Both the position numbers and the translations under genes were made by a program. Shown here piece after piece: positions 8,608 through 17,016 of a DNA stretch of 64,000 bases. The stretch covers positions 310,001 to 374,000 of the forward strand of contig NZ_JABKKF010000002.1 of assembly GCF_013166605.1 (NCBI RefSeq), written 5' to 3'. Below the pieces are notes generated by a model. That model was not told where the DNA came from, searched no databases, and was given only the letters and a program-made list of their open reading frames with translations. Within the stretch, counting starts at the first letter, position 1; every line of letters begins with the position of its first letter. Origin of the DNA: Xylanibacter muris. Lineage in GTDB: Bacteria > Bacteroidota > Bacteroidia > Bacteroidales > Bacteroidaceae.

Positions 8608-9930
8608 TTACTTGTTTCCAAACAGTGTGTCGCTTAGGCTTTGGAGTGCGCGTTTCTTGTCGCTTTCTTTCACGAGGAATGATATATTGTAGTTTGAGCC
8701 TCCGTATGAAATCATGCGCACGGGGATGTTTTTCATTGCTTCGGTAGCAAGCGTCTCAAAGCCGACATTACTCCAGTCGAGATCACCGACAACACAGATG
8801 ATGCACATGTCGCGGTCTACGGTCACGGTACCGTATTTCTTAAGTTCGTCAACGATTTCGTTCAGGTGGGAGTCGTTGTCGATGCTCATCGACACTCCAA
8901 CCTCTGATGTACATACCATGTCGATGGCCGTCTGATAACTTTCGAATATCTCAAATACCTTGCGCAGGAATCCTGTTGCCAAAAGCATTCGGCTGCTTTT
9001 TATCTTTATTGCAGTGATGTTGTCTTTTGCTGCCACGGCCTTTATCTTTCCCTGTTCGGTGTTGTTGTTTATCGTAGTTCCCTCTGCGTTCGGGTCCATC
9101 GTGTTCAGCAGGCGTACGGGAATACCAGCAAACTTGGCCGGCTGTATACATGTGGGGTGAAGAATCTTTGCTCCGAAATATGCCAGTTCGGCAGCTTCTT
9201 CAAACTGAAGCTGATGTACGGGACATGTCTTGTCTACGATGCGTGGGTCGTTATTGTGCATTCCGTCGATGTCTGTCCATATCTGGATTTCCTCGGCATT
9301 TATTGCCGCACCGATGAGAGAAGCGGTGTAGTCGCTTCCTCCACGTTGCAGGTTGTCAATCTCACCGTATGCGTTGCGGCAGATGAATCCTTGTGTGATG
9401 TATACTTGTGAACCTTCGTTTTTTTCAAGAATACTACAAAGCTTTTCCTTTATATAGGATGAATCCGGCTCGGAGTTCTTGTCGGTGCGCATGAAGTCAA
9501 GTGCGGAGAGCAGCGTTGTGCTGATGCCTTGCTCGTGCATGTAGTTCGCCACCATATTGGTGCTGATAATCTCTCCCTGAGCCACTATGTTTTTCTCTTC
9601 AAAGCTCGTGAACAGTTCTTTCGTGAATGAGCGCAGATAGTTGAATATGCCGGATATCAACTCTTTGGTCTTTGCACGCCATTCCTCTGTGGAATACAGT
9701 TCGTTTATGTGTTCGTTATATTTTCTTTCAAGGCTGTTTATCACCTCGTTGGCTCCGTCTGAGTTTTTCTTGTACAGATAGTTTGAAATCTCTACAAGCG
9801 AGTTTGTTGTGCCTGACATGGCAGACAGCACAATGAAAACGGGTTCATTGAACGATGTGACCAGTTTTACTACTTCCTTCATGCGTGCCGGTGTACCTAC
9901 GGAGGTACCTCCAAATTTCATTACTTTCAT
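8608..9930 (-). CDS. lysC: Aspartate kinase, monofunctional
   Basis: Phosphorylates aspartate, the committed step towards lysine, diaminopimelate, threonine and methionine. The N-terminus carries KFGGTSVG (4-11), and the kinase core has the RGGSDYTA substrate motif near residue 200. The C-terminal third contains tandem ACT-type regulatory sequence (IKIKSSRMLL, VSMSIDN, ICVVGDL), so feedback inhibition by an amino acid is expected from the family. At 440 residues it lacks a homoserine dehydrogenase domain. lysA follows downstream and the ftsE-like gene precedes it by 74 bases. Confidence 0.95.
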   Translation of the reverse strand: MKVMKFGGTSVGTPARMKEVVKLVTSFNEPVFIVLSAMSGTTNSLVEISNYLYKKNSDGANEVINSLERKYNEHINELYSTEEWRAKTKELISGIFNYLRSFTKELFTSFEEKNIVAQGEIISTNMVANYMHEQGISTTLLSALDFMRTDKNSEPDSSYIKEKLCSILEKNEGSQVYITQGFICRNAYGEIDNLQRGGSDYTASLIGAAINAEEIQIWTDIDGMHNNDPRIVDKTCPVHQLQFEEAAELAYFGAKILHPTCIQPAKFAGIPVRLLNTMDPNAEGTTINNNTEQGKIKAVAAKDNITAIKIKSSRMLLATGFLRKVFEIFESYQTAIDMVCTSEVGVSMSIDNDSHLNEIVDELKKYGTVTVDRDMCIICVVGDLDWSNVGFETLATEAMKNIPVRMISYGGSNYNISFLVKESDKKRALQSLSDTLFGNK

Positions 9931-10004
9931 ATCTGTTATTGCTTTTGTTTTCTAATTTTCTTGTCTTGATTCAATGTATGGCTTAAATGTTGATTGGTCA
10001 TGTG

Positions 10005-10721
10005 TCATGCTGTCTCGTCGTCATCGTATGCCAGCTGGATCTTGTTGAAGTCGTTTGTCACTTCTTCCAATTGGTTGTCTGCACACCTGTATACTATTCC
10101 CGGATATTTGTCGAGCAGCGGAATGTTGTGTGTGCTCATTATCACGGCTGTGCCGGTCTGTGATATTTGTCTTAGCAACTGTATTATGCTTGATGCCGTT
10201 TCGGGGTCGAGGTTTCCTGTCGGTTCGTCTGCCACGATAAGACGCGGCTTGTTCAATATGGCTCTTGCGATGGCTATACGTTGTTGTTCTCCTCCTGAGA
10301 GTTCATGCGGCATCTTGTCTTTTTTGTCAGACAGTCCTACGTCTGCAAGCACTTCATCTATGCGGTTGTTTATTTCTTTCTTATTTTTCCATCCTGTGGC
10401 CTTAAGCACGAATTTCAGATTCTTCTCAACTGTGCGGTCTGTAAGAAGCTGGAAGTCCTGAAAGACAATTCCCATCTGTCTGCGCAGTGCGGGAATATAC
10501 TTGCGTTTCAGTCCTGTGATATTCATGTCCAATACCGTCGCAGAGTCGGCCTCGTCAATGTCAAGTTCAAAATATATTGTTTTCAAAAGTGAGCTTTTCC
10601 CTGAGCCCACACGTCCTATGATGTAGATAAACTCTCCCTCATCTACATGGAAATTCACATTCTTCAAGACTGGTTTATCGGAATGTTGGTATATGTTTAC
10701 GTTTTTATAGTCTATCAGCAT
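10005..10721 (-). CDS. ftsE: ABC transporter ATP-binding protein, FtsE-type
   Basis: A 238-residue ABC ATPase. Walker A is GRVGSGKSS (36-44), the signature is LSGGEQQR (141-148), Walker B is LIVADEP (161-167), and the switch His lies in MSTHN. The overall layout ([24 protein letters not shown]) matches FtsE, which with FtsX controls peptidoglycan hydrolases at the division site. FtsX is not adjacent, unlike in Proteobacteria, and a related lipoprotein-exporter ATPase (LolD/MacB type) is the main alternative. It sits between hisIE and aspartokinase with short gaps on the same strand. Confidence 0.85.
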   Translation of the reverse strand: MLIDYKNVNIYQHSDKPVLKNVNFHVDEGEFIYIIGRVGSGKSSLLKTIYFELDIDEADSATVLDMNITGLKRKYIPALRRQMGIVFQDFQLLTDRTVEKNLKFVLKATGWKNKKEINNRIDEVLADVGLSDKKDKMPHELSGGEQQRIAIARAILNKPRLIVADEPTGNLDPETASSIIQLLRQISQTGTAVIMSTHNIPLLDKYPGIVYRCADNQLEEVTNDFNKIQLAYDDDETA

Positions 10722-10767
10722 TTTTACTTGGTGTTTATTGTTGAGCCCCTGCGTTTTTATTTTTAGA

Positions 10768-11382
10768 TTAGTGTTTTTGCCAGTTTGGAGAATGCCTGCT
10801 CTTCAGTTCCGCCGCCACATCCTCTATGCGCAAGCCTTTGCTTGTGAGGAGAACAATCAGATGATATAGCATATCGGATGCCTCGTAGATAAGGCGTTTG
10901 TCAGTGCCGTTAACTGCTTCTATAACAGTTTCAAGTGCTTCTTCGCCCACTTTCTGTGCCATACGGTTTAATCCGTCTTTAAAAAGTGAGGTGGTATAGC
11001 TTCCTTCTGGCATCTCTTCATGGCGTTTGTTTATGAAGTCCTGAAGTTCTGTCACGAACAGCAGAGGGTTTGTCTCGTTTTTCTCTCCCCAACAGGTATC
11101 TGTACCCTTATGGCATACAGGACCTTCGGGATTGGCTTTCACGAGCAGGGTGTCGTGATCACAATCTTCCTTTATTTCCACAAGATGCAGAAAGTTGCCT
11201 GATGTCTCGCCTTTTGTCCACAGGCATTGGCGGCTTCGGCTGAAGAATGTCACCTTACCTGTTTCTATGGTTTTGGTGTATGCTTCTTCATTCATGTATC
11301 CGAGCATGAGAACCTTGTTTGTCCTGTTGTCTTGTATTATTGCCGGAACGAGCCCGTTATTCTTTTTGAAATCTATGTTCAT
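10768..11382 (-). CDS. hisIE: Bifunctional phosphoribosyl-AMP cyclohydrolase / phosphoribosyl-ATP pyrophosphatase
   Basis: Catalyses the second and third steps of histidine synthesis. The HisI half (residues 1 to ~105) has SRSRQCLWTKGETSG and the metal-binding DCDHDTLL and CHKGTDTCWG motifs; the HisE half has QKVGEEALETVIEA and EASDMLYHL. I place the start at the ATG ending at 11382 (204 residues, MNIDFKKNNGLVPAI), because this matches the family N-terminus; an in-frame ATG six codons upstream (11400) is also possible. It is the last his gene of the hisH-A-F-IE run, 91 bases after hisF. Confidence 0.95.
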   Translation of the reverse strand: MNIDFKKNNGLVPAIIQDNRTNKVLMLGYMNEEAYTKTIETGKVTFFSRSRQCLWTKGETSGNFLHLVEIKEDCDHDTLLVKANPEGPVCHKGTDTCWGEKNETNPLLFVTELQDFINKRHEEMPEGSYTTSLFKDGLNRMAQKVGEEALETVIEAVNGTDKRLIYEASDMLYHLIVLLTSKGLRIEDVAAELKSRHSPNWQKH

Positions 11383-11473
11383 AATTATATTTGTGTCCAA
11401 GTTTTGAATAAACCATTTTATATATGGCTAATTGTCTTGCTTGTAAAAAACGTTATAATGATTGTCTTGTATT

Positions 11474-12232
11474 TTATATCCTTACATTCACACCGTTTTC
11501 TTTTAAATAGCCTTTTAGTTCGTTAATACCGATTTCCCCAAAGTGGAATACGCTTGCTGCGAGTGCCGCGTCAGCATGTCCTACAGTGAAAGCATCGAGG
11601 AAATGTTCCTTCTTTCCTGCGCCTCCACTTGCGATTATAGGTATTGATAGCGAATCGGCAAGTCTGGAAAGTGCGTCATTTGCATATCCGTTCTTCACTC
11701 CGTCGTTGTCCATGCTTGTGAACAGAATTTCTCCCGCTCCGCGGTCCTGCACTTCCTTTGCCCATTCAAACAGATTCAGTTCTGTTCTTTCCCGTCCGCC
11801 TTTAAGATAACAGTGCCATCCTTCATCGTCGTTTTTCGCGTCAATTGCACATACGCAGACCTGTGAACCGAAATGGGAGGTTATCTCATTGATCAGTTCC
11901 GGTCTTTTTATTGCGGCACTGTTTATGCTGACTTTGTCTGCCCCTGCCTGTAAAAGGCGCTCTACATCAGCCAGCTCGGTAATCCCGCCTCCAACGGTAA
12001 AGGGGATGTTTATTTCTTTTGCCACGCGGGTCACCATGTCTGTAAAAGTCTTTCGCCCGTCATAACTTGCGGTGATGTCAAGAAATACCAGTTCGTCGGC
12101 ACCGGCCATACTGTAGGCTTTTCCAAGTTCAACGGGGTCGCCTGCGTTTCGGAGATTCACGAAGTTTACACCCTTTACGGTCTGTCCGTCCTTAACGTCA
12201 AGGCATGGTATTATGCGTTTTGCCAGTCCCAT
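11474..12232 (-). CDS. hisF: Imidazole glycerol phosphate synthase cyclase subunit
   Basis: Uses ammonia from HisH to close the imidazole ring, giving IGP and AICAR, which feeds into purine synthesis. The 252-residue TIM barrel shows the catalytic aspartates in [10 protein letters not shown] (Asp12) and VCAIDAKND, with the phosphate-binding GGGITELAD and ASGGAGK loops. It overlaps hisA upstream by 22 bases, a strong sign of translational coupling. Confidence 0.97.
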   Translation of the reverse strand: MGLAKRIIPCLDVKDGQTVKGVNFVNLRNAGDPVELGKAYSMAGADELVFLDITASYDGRKTFTDMVTRVAKEINIPFTVGGGITELADVERLLQAGADKVSINSAAIKRPELINEITSHFGSQVCVCAIDAKNDDEGWHCYLKGGRERTELNLFEWAKEVQDRGAGEILFTSMDNDGVKNGYANDALSRLADSLSIPIIASGGAGKKEHFLDAFTVGHADAALAASVFHFGEIGINELKGYLKENGVNVRI

Positions 12233-12936
12233 AGTTCTTTCATGTTTATTTTTCCCTCATAGATGGCCTTACCGAAGACTACGGCCGGTATTCCGTTATA
12301 TTCAAGAGCCTTGATGTCTTCTATGGATGCCACTCCTCCGCTTGCTATGAGGTGAATATCAGGAAACTGTTCCAGTATCTCTTTATAGAGGTCAGTGGCC
12401 GGACCGGCCAGCATGCCGTCTTTGTCTATATCTGTACAGAGAAAGGTTTTCACACCGTTCTCGATGTAGAATTTCATGAATGGAAACAATGTTTGTGATG
12501 ATGTGTCTTTCCATCCGTTTATAGAAATGTTTCTTCCCTTGACATCTGCTCCGATTATAATCTTGTCAGCTCCGTATTTGTTAATCCATTCGGTACATAT
12601 TTGGGGGGCTGTCACGGCCACAGAACCTATTGTAACCATTGATGCTCCGTTTGCGAATGCCGTTTCTATGTCGTTATCGGTTTTTATACCTCCCCCGAAG
12701 TCTATTATAAGATTTGTTGCGGATGAAATGTCGTGCAATACATCAGCATTGACGATATGTTTTGATTTTGCACCGTCAAGGTCCACAACATGAAGACGTC
12801 TGAATCCCATGCATTCAAACTTTTTCGCCACTTCCGCAGGAGAGTCGCTGTAAACGGTCTTTGTATCGTAGTTGCCTTTGGCCAGTCTTACACACTTGCC
12901 GTTTATTATATCAATAGCAGGTATGAGTTCTATCAT
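12211..12936 (-). CDS. hisA: ProFAR isomerase (1-(5-phosphoribosyl)-5-[(phosphoribosylamino)methylideneamino]imidazole-4-carboxamide isomerase)
   Basis: Catalyses the Amadori rearrangement that yields the HisF substrate. The 241-residue half-barrel repeat protein has [13 protein letters not shown] (catalytic Asp8) and [10 protein letters not shown] (second catalytic Asp), and phosphate loops GGGIKTD and ASGGVAS. Its stop lies within hisF (22-base overlap), and hisH ends 26 bases upstream. Confidence 0.97.
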   Translation of the reverse strand: MIELIPAIDIINGKCVRLAKGNYDTKTVYSDSPAEVAKKFECMGFRRLHVVDLDGAKSKHIVNADVLHDISSATNLIIDFGGGIKTDNDIETAFANGASMVTIGSVAVTAPQICTEWINKYGADKIIIGADVKGRNISINGWKDTSSQTLFPFMKFYIENGVKTFLCTDIDKDGMLAGPATDLYKEILEQFPDIHLIASGGVASIEDIKALEYNGIPAVVFGKAIYEGKINMKELWDWQNA

Positions 12937-12962
12937 GTTGTTACGCTTGTTTTTTTATCCAC

Positions 12963-13553
12963 CTATATGTTGATGAAGTTTTTGATTATTCTTTCTCCCG
13001 CATCACCGCTTTTTTCAGGATGAAACTGAGTTGAATAGAAATTATCCTTGTGCAGTGCCGCACTGAACGGTTGTATATAGTCGGAAACGGCAGCTGTGTA
13101 CTGGCATAGCGGGACGTAGAAGCTATGTACAAAGTAAACAAATTCATTATCTGGTATTCCTTTGAACAGTTTGCTTTTCATGCCGTATATTCCGTTCCAT
13201 CCCATTGCCGGCACTTTGTATTCGTGTGATGATGGTGTGAATCGTTTCACCTCTGTATCAAATACGCCAATGCAGTCTGTATCGCCTTCTTCCGAATGGC
13301 GGCAAAGCAACTGTTGTCCGATACAGATGCCGAGTACCGGTTGGTGAAGGTCTCGTATTACCTTGTCAAGATTTCTTTCTTTCAGGTATCTCATAGCCCC
13401 AGAAGCCTCTCCCTGACCGGGGAATATTATCTTGTCGGCACTTGACAGTTCTTCAATGTCGTCTGTAAGCACTGGATTTATTCCCAACCTGTTCAAGGCG
13501 TTCACCACTGAATATATGTTGCCTGCATTATATTTGACGATGGCTATTTTCAT
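12963..13553 (-). CDS. hisH: Imidazole glycerol phosphate synthase glutaminase subunit
   Basis: A class I glutamine amidotransferase that delivers ammonia to HisF. The nucleophile Cys lies in VLGICIGQQLL, and the catalytic His-Glu pair in STQFHPEKSG near the C-terminus. The 196-residue length is normal. It heads the local hisH-A-F-IE group; hisG, hisD, hisC and hisB are not in this window, so the pathway is split across the genome. purU lies 55 bases upstream on the same strand. Confidence 0.96.
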   Translation of the reverse strand: MKIAIVKYNAGNIYSVVNALNRLGINPVLTDDIEELSSADKIIFPGQGEASGAMRYLKERNLDKVIRDLHQPVLGICIGQQLLCRHSEEGDTDCIGVFDTEVKRFTPSSHEYKVPAMGWNGIYGMKSKLFKGIPDNEFVYFVHSFYVPLCQYTAAVSDYIQPFSAALHKDNFYSTQFHPEKSGDAGERIIKNFINI

Positions 13554-13608
13554 ACCGTCACTTCTTGTTATTGTATTCTTCTGTCGGATCTCTCGTACAC
13601 CACAATCT

Positions 13609-14472
13609 TTAGTTGAAGATAATGGTCTTGTTATGGTATGTGAGTATTTTTCTTTCTATATGTTTTGTCACGGCTCTCGACAGGACAATCTTTTCAAGGT
13701 CACGGCCTTTCCTGACAAGGCTCTCTGGAGTGTCCTTATGTGATATCCTTACAACATCCTGTTCGATTATCGGTCCTGCATCGAGCTCGGCTGTGACATA
13801 ATGGCTTGTCGCACCGATGATTTTCACTCCTCGCTCCCATGCCTGGTGATAAGGGCGTGCTCCTATGAATGCTGGAAGGAAAGAGTGGTGGATGTTTATT
13901 ATATGATTAGGATATGCCTTCACCATGTCGTCACTGATAATCTGCATGTAACGTGCAAGAACGATAAAGGTTATTCTTTCCTTTTTCAGCAGTTCCGCCT
14001 CAGCCTGTTCCACCTCATATTTGTTGGAGTGGTCTTTATTTATGGACCATACATAATAAGGTATGTTGAATTGTTCGGCTACGTATCTCAGATCTTCATG
14101 ATTGCTTATGATGCATGGAATGTCTACTTCCCATTCTCCTGCCTTGTAGCGTGCGAGCAAATCGTAGAGGCAATGGCTCATCTTGCTTACGAATATAGCC
14201 ATTCGGGGGCGTATGTCGTTGAAATACAGGCTGCATTCCATGTTATAACGCTGTGTGTACAGTGTCTTGATGTATTCAAGAATCTTGTCACGTGGGATTA
14301 TGAATGTGGTCAGTTCCCATTCGATACGCATGAAAAACATTCCGTCCTGCTTATCCACATACTGGTCGAGATACAGTATGTTGCCTTGGTTATCGGTTAT
14401 GAATTTTGTAAGTTCCGATATTATGCCCTTTTGATCCGGACAATGTAAAAGCAATGTAGCCGTTGGTTTCAT
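13609..14472 (-). CDS. purU: Formyltetrahydrofolate deformylase
   Basis: Hydrolyses 10-formyl-THF to formate and THF, which balances one-carbon units and can supply formate for purine synthesis. The N-terminal ACT domain (about 5-85) is followed by a formyltransferase fold with IINIHHSFLPAF and GATSHYVTAELDAGPII, which contain the catalytic Asn, His and Asp. 287 residues is a normal length. A TAACTTTG promoter element lies 44 bases upstream, so purU probably heads a purU-his transcript, linking it to AICAR release by HisF. Confidence 0.95.
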   Translation of the reverse strand: MKPTATLLLHCPDQKGIISELTKFITDNQGNILYLDQYVDKQDGMFFMRIEWELTTFIIPRDKILEYIKTLYTQRYNMECSLYFNDIRPRMAIFVSKMSHCLYDLLARYKAGEWEVDIPCIISNHEDLRYVAEQFNIPYYVWSINKDHSNKYEVEQAEAELLKKERITFIVLARYMQIISDDMVKAYPNHIINIHHSFLPAFIGARPYHQAWERGVKIIGATSHYVTAELDAGPIIEQDVVRISHKDTPESLVRKGRDLEKIVLSRAVTKHIERKILTYHNKTIIFN

Positions 14473-14515
14473 CCGCTTTTTGTTTCTTTTTATATAACTG
14501 TTCTATAATAATCGG

Positions 14516-14523
14516 CAAAGTTA
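14516..14523 (-). promoter_or_regulatory. -7 promoter element for purU
   Basis: TAACTTTG on the minus strand matches the Bacteroidetes TAnnTTTG -7 element. It would start transcription about 38 bases before the purU ATG. I see no clean TTTG -33 box at the usual distance. Confidence 0.65.
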
Positions 14524-14642
14524 CATAAAAATATTCAGATAGACAGATGTTATCAAAGAAATATCATAAAATCATAGTTGTCTGGGACTTGTTTTATGAT
14601 ATTCTTTAGATAAAAGCGATATTATTTTATTAATGTGTAATT

Positions 14643-15173
14643 CTATTCCTCACATTCCGCACTGCGAAGAATGACGCTTGTTGCTCCGATTGTGAATAGG
14701 GTTCCGTCTTCAATGACACGTTGTTCGCGGTCACCGAGAATCACGTTGTCCACAAACGTTCCCGTATAACTTGGGCCGTCCCGCAATACATATTTCAGCC
14801 TCCCGTGTTTGTCGCGGCTTACGGTTATGCTGCAATGGTTGATGTCGATGCTTGGGTCGTTTGTCTCTATCGGCGTGTTGGTCTTGCTGCCTTTCATGTA
14901 TCGTCCGATAATGTTTACACCAAATTGAAGTGGAATTACCTGTTTGTAGTGAAAGACATTTTCAATGACAATGATGGAGCCGAACCCCTTCTCGTTGGCT
15001 TTCTCGTTAAGTTGCTCTTCTTTTTGCAGGGCTTTCAGTTTTGATACTCCTATTTTTATGCCGAATTGCTTGCCGCAGTTATGGCATTGAAATACGAGAG
15101 ACTGTCCCTGTTCGTATCTTGTTTCATCGAATGTGATATAATTGTCACATTTGGGGCATCTTACTCTTTTCAT
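14643..15173 (-). CDS. Zinc-ribbon plus FHA-domain protein
   Basis: 176 residues. The N-terminus holds a zinc-ribbon pair, CPKC (6-9) and CHNC (30-33), in the MJ0042-type arrangement. After a charged linker, an FHA domain occupies about 70-170: IIGR, SIDINHCSITV (the Ser and His of the phosphothreonine pocket) and SYTGTFVDN (in place of the usual S-x-N-G-T). FHA domains bind phosphothreonine peptides, so a Ser/Thr kinase partner is expected, but none is in this window. It lies 25 bases after the HU-CCDC81/SPOR gene on the same strand and may be translated from the same message. Confidence 0.88.
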   Translation of the reverse strand: MKRVRCPKCDNYITFDETRYEQGQSLVFQCHNCGKQFGIKIGVSKLKALQKEEQLNEKANEKGFGSIIVIENVFHYKQVIPLQFGVNIIGRYMKGSKTNTPIETNDPSIDINHCSITVSRDKHGRLKYVLRDGPSYTGTFVDNVILGDREQRVIEDGTLFTIGATSVILRSAECEE

Positions 15174-15198
15174 TATTGAAGTATCTTCTTATCTGTTT

Positions 15199-16320
15199 TT
15201 ATTGTATTTTGTATATCCATGACTGCTCGAAATATTTGTTGTCGCGTAGAGACCGTAACTCCGAGCTTGCCTCACTTTCGTCTGTATAATGTCCGTAAAC
15301 TACTCTTATAATGTTGTTGTTTGTATGGACATAAGCCTGTTCGTATCCTTCATTGTGTAATTTCTTTACAAATGTTTCGGCATTAGCCTTGGCCACGCGA
15401 CTTGCCATGACAATACAGTATACAGTTTCTTTCTTGCCTTTATCCTTTTTTGTCTCTTGTGCGGCAAAATTGTCTTCCTTATTCTCTTTGGCAGTCTCTT
15501 TGTTTGCGGCCTTGGCGTCTTTGTTGTTGGCTTCCGGCTTTTCCACGGTAGACGACACATCTGTCAGTTTTATGTCTCCGGTATGGCTGTCTTCCGGAAT
15601 CATATTAAAAAACATGTTGCCGTGCAGATTGCCTGTCATCACATTGTCCTTTGTGCTGTTTGCTATGGGAGATGTGAACAGAAAGAAACATATTATGGCA
15701 GCAACGGCTGCTGCGGTATTACGTATCCATGATGTCTTTATGCGTATTACATCGTTTTCGTAATTTTTGTTTTCTTTTGTTTCAGTATAATTGTTTTCAT
15801 CATCCCTGTGTATGACGCAATTGTCGAATAATACTTGGGCATCGGATTGGATATCCTTGCTGTCTTTTATGGATTTATTCGCACATGCATCCGCCGCCTC
15901 TTCTTTCCGTTTCATTTGGAAAGAACTTAGTCCGTAAAGTGCAGGTGTGAGTATTCCGGCCTCACATGGCTCGAATATGTATTTGCCGTTTTCGTCAATG
16001 GATAGGATACCAAGGTCATTAAGCTCATAGCTTCCCTCTGTATACAGCTCCTGTTTAAGCTCGTTGATTTCATTTTCTATCTTTCTTATTGCCTCGGGAT
16101 AGCTGATGTCATACAGTTCCACATACGACTGAGCCAGAAGGGAGTCGTTCATGGTAAGCTGAGGGTTGAATCCTATAGTGCGTAACGGCGGCAGAAATGT
16201 GCCGTCGTTGAAATCATAGCGTGCGTCAACATGGTGGGCAACGAACCCGCCAAATCCCGGAACAATCACACAATCGTTGTCCAGCAGGAGTATTTCTATA
16301 TGTCTGTCCAATTCAATCAC
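15199..16320 (-). CDS. HU-CCDC81 and SPOR domain membrane protein
   Basis: 373 residues from a GTG start at 16320. The N-terminal ~140 residues match the two bacterial HU-CCDC81 modules (RHIEILLLDNDCVIVPGFGGF, ELNDLGILSI), followed by a linker, one membrane helix (about 201-217) and a Lys/Glu-rich spacer. The C-terminal SPOR domain (about 296-373) is of the type that binds denuded peptidoglycan at division sites. A longer frame opens with an ATG at 16356, but the promoter for this gene lies inside that extension (16326-16357), so the GTG five bases past the -7 element is more credible. A role tying a cytoplasmic scaffold to septal wall is inferred. Confidence 0.85.
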   Translation of the reverse strand: MIELDRHIEILLLDNDCVIVPGFGGFVAHHVDARYDFNDGTFLPPLRTIGFNPQLTMNDSLLAQSYVELYDISYPEAIRKIENEINELKQELYTEGSYELNDLGILSIDENGKYIFEPCEAGILTPALYGLSSFQMKRKEEAADACANKSIKDSKDIQSDAQVLFDNCVIHRDDENNYTETKENKNYENDVIRIKTSWIRNTAAAVAAIICFFLFTSPIANSTKDNVMTGNLHGNMFFNMIPEDSHTGDIKLTDVSSTVEKPEANNKDAKAANKETAKENKEDNFAAQETKKDKGKKETVYCIVMASRVAKANAETFVKKLHNEGYEQAYVHTNNNIIRVVYGHYTDESEASSELRSLRDNKYFEQSWIYKIQ

Positions 16321-16325
16321 GAGTG

Positions 16326-16357
16326 CAAAATTACCAAAAAATAGTGATATGCACAAA
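16326..16357 (-). promoter_or_regulatory. Promoter of the HU-CCDC81/SPOR gene
   Basis: On the minus strand, TTTG (16357-16354) and TAATTTTG (16333-16326) are separated by 20 bases, an exact match to the Bacteroidetes TTTG-N19-21-TAnnTTTG consensus. The GTG start begins only five bases after the -7 box, so the message is leaderless or nearly so. Confidence 0.8.
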
Positions 16358-16386
16358 TAAAAATAACCGCAATTTGAAAAAAAACT

Positions 16387-16416
16387 TTTGTATTCCGATT
16401 ATATTTTATACTTTTG
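16387..16416 (+). promoter_or_regulatory. Promoter of rfbC-ugd
   Basis: TTTG (16387-16390) and TACTTTTG (16409-16416) with 18 bases between, slightly short of the usual spacing. Transcription would begin near 16420, about 26 bases before the rfbC ATG. It is divergent from the SPOR-gene promoter, and the two -7 boxes are only about 75 bases apart. Confidence 0.7.
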
Positions 16417-16445
16417 CAAAACGGAAAAACAAACAACAAAAAGGT

Positions 16446-16994
16446 ATGAAATATATAGAAACCGACATTGCGGATGTATATGTCATTGAGCCGTTGGTGT
16501 TTAATGATGCCAGGGGATATTTCTATGAAGTATGGAAACAGTCGGACTTTGAAAAGAATGTCGGTAAGGTCGGATTTGTTCAGGATAATGAGTCTAAGTC
16601 GTCTTATGGAGTTTTGCGTGGCCTGCATTATCAGAAAGGTGAAATGTCTCAGGCCAAGCTTGTACGTGTGATAAAGGGTCGCGTGCTTGATGTTGCGGTG
16701 GATCTGCGTAAAAGCAGCAAAACGTTCGGCAGATATGTCATGGTTGAGCTGAGTGAGGAAAACAAACGGCAGCTTTTCATTCCGCGTGGCTTTGCCCATG
16801 GGTTTCTTGTGTTGAGCGATGAGGCTGTGTTTACATATAAGGTGGACAATATATATGCTCCGCATTGTGAGGCGAGTATCCGTTTTGACGATCCTGATAT
16901 AAACATACAGTGGCCTATGGAACTGTCTGATGTGATTACGAGTGAAAAGGACCTTAAAGGACAGTCTTTCAAGGATGCGGATTATTTTGAATAA
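16446..16994 (+). CDS. rfbC: dTDP-4-dehydrorhamnose 3,5-epimerase
   Basis: Epimerises dTDP-4-keto-6-deoxyglucose on the way to dTDP-L-rhamnose. The 182-residue cupin shows FNDARGYFYEVW, the catalytic His region GVLRGLHYQ, and IPRGFAHGFLVL. The start at 16446 follows the promoter; the longer open frame from 16221 runs through the promoter and the SPOR gene on the other strand and is not real. rfbA, rfbB and rfbD are absent here. ugd follows after 22 bases, so both probably feed surface polysaccharide synthesis. Confidence 0.95.
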   Translation: MKYIETDIADVYVIEPLVFNDARGYFYEVWKQSDFEKNVGKVGFVQDNESKSSYGVLRGLHYQKGEMSQAKLVRVIKGRVLDVAVDLRKSSKTFGRYVMVELSEENKRQLFIPRGFAHGFLVLSDEAVFTYKVDNIYAPHCEASIRFDDPDINIQWPMELSDVITSEKDLKGQSFKDADYFE

Positions 16995-17016
16995 ATATAA
17001 CAAGGTATAGTATTTC

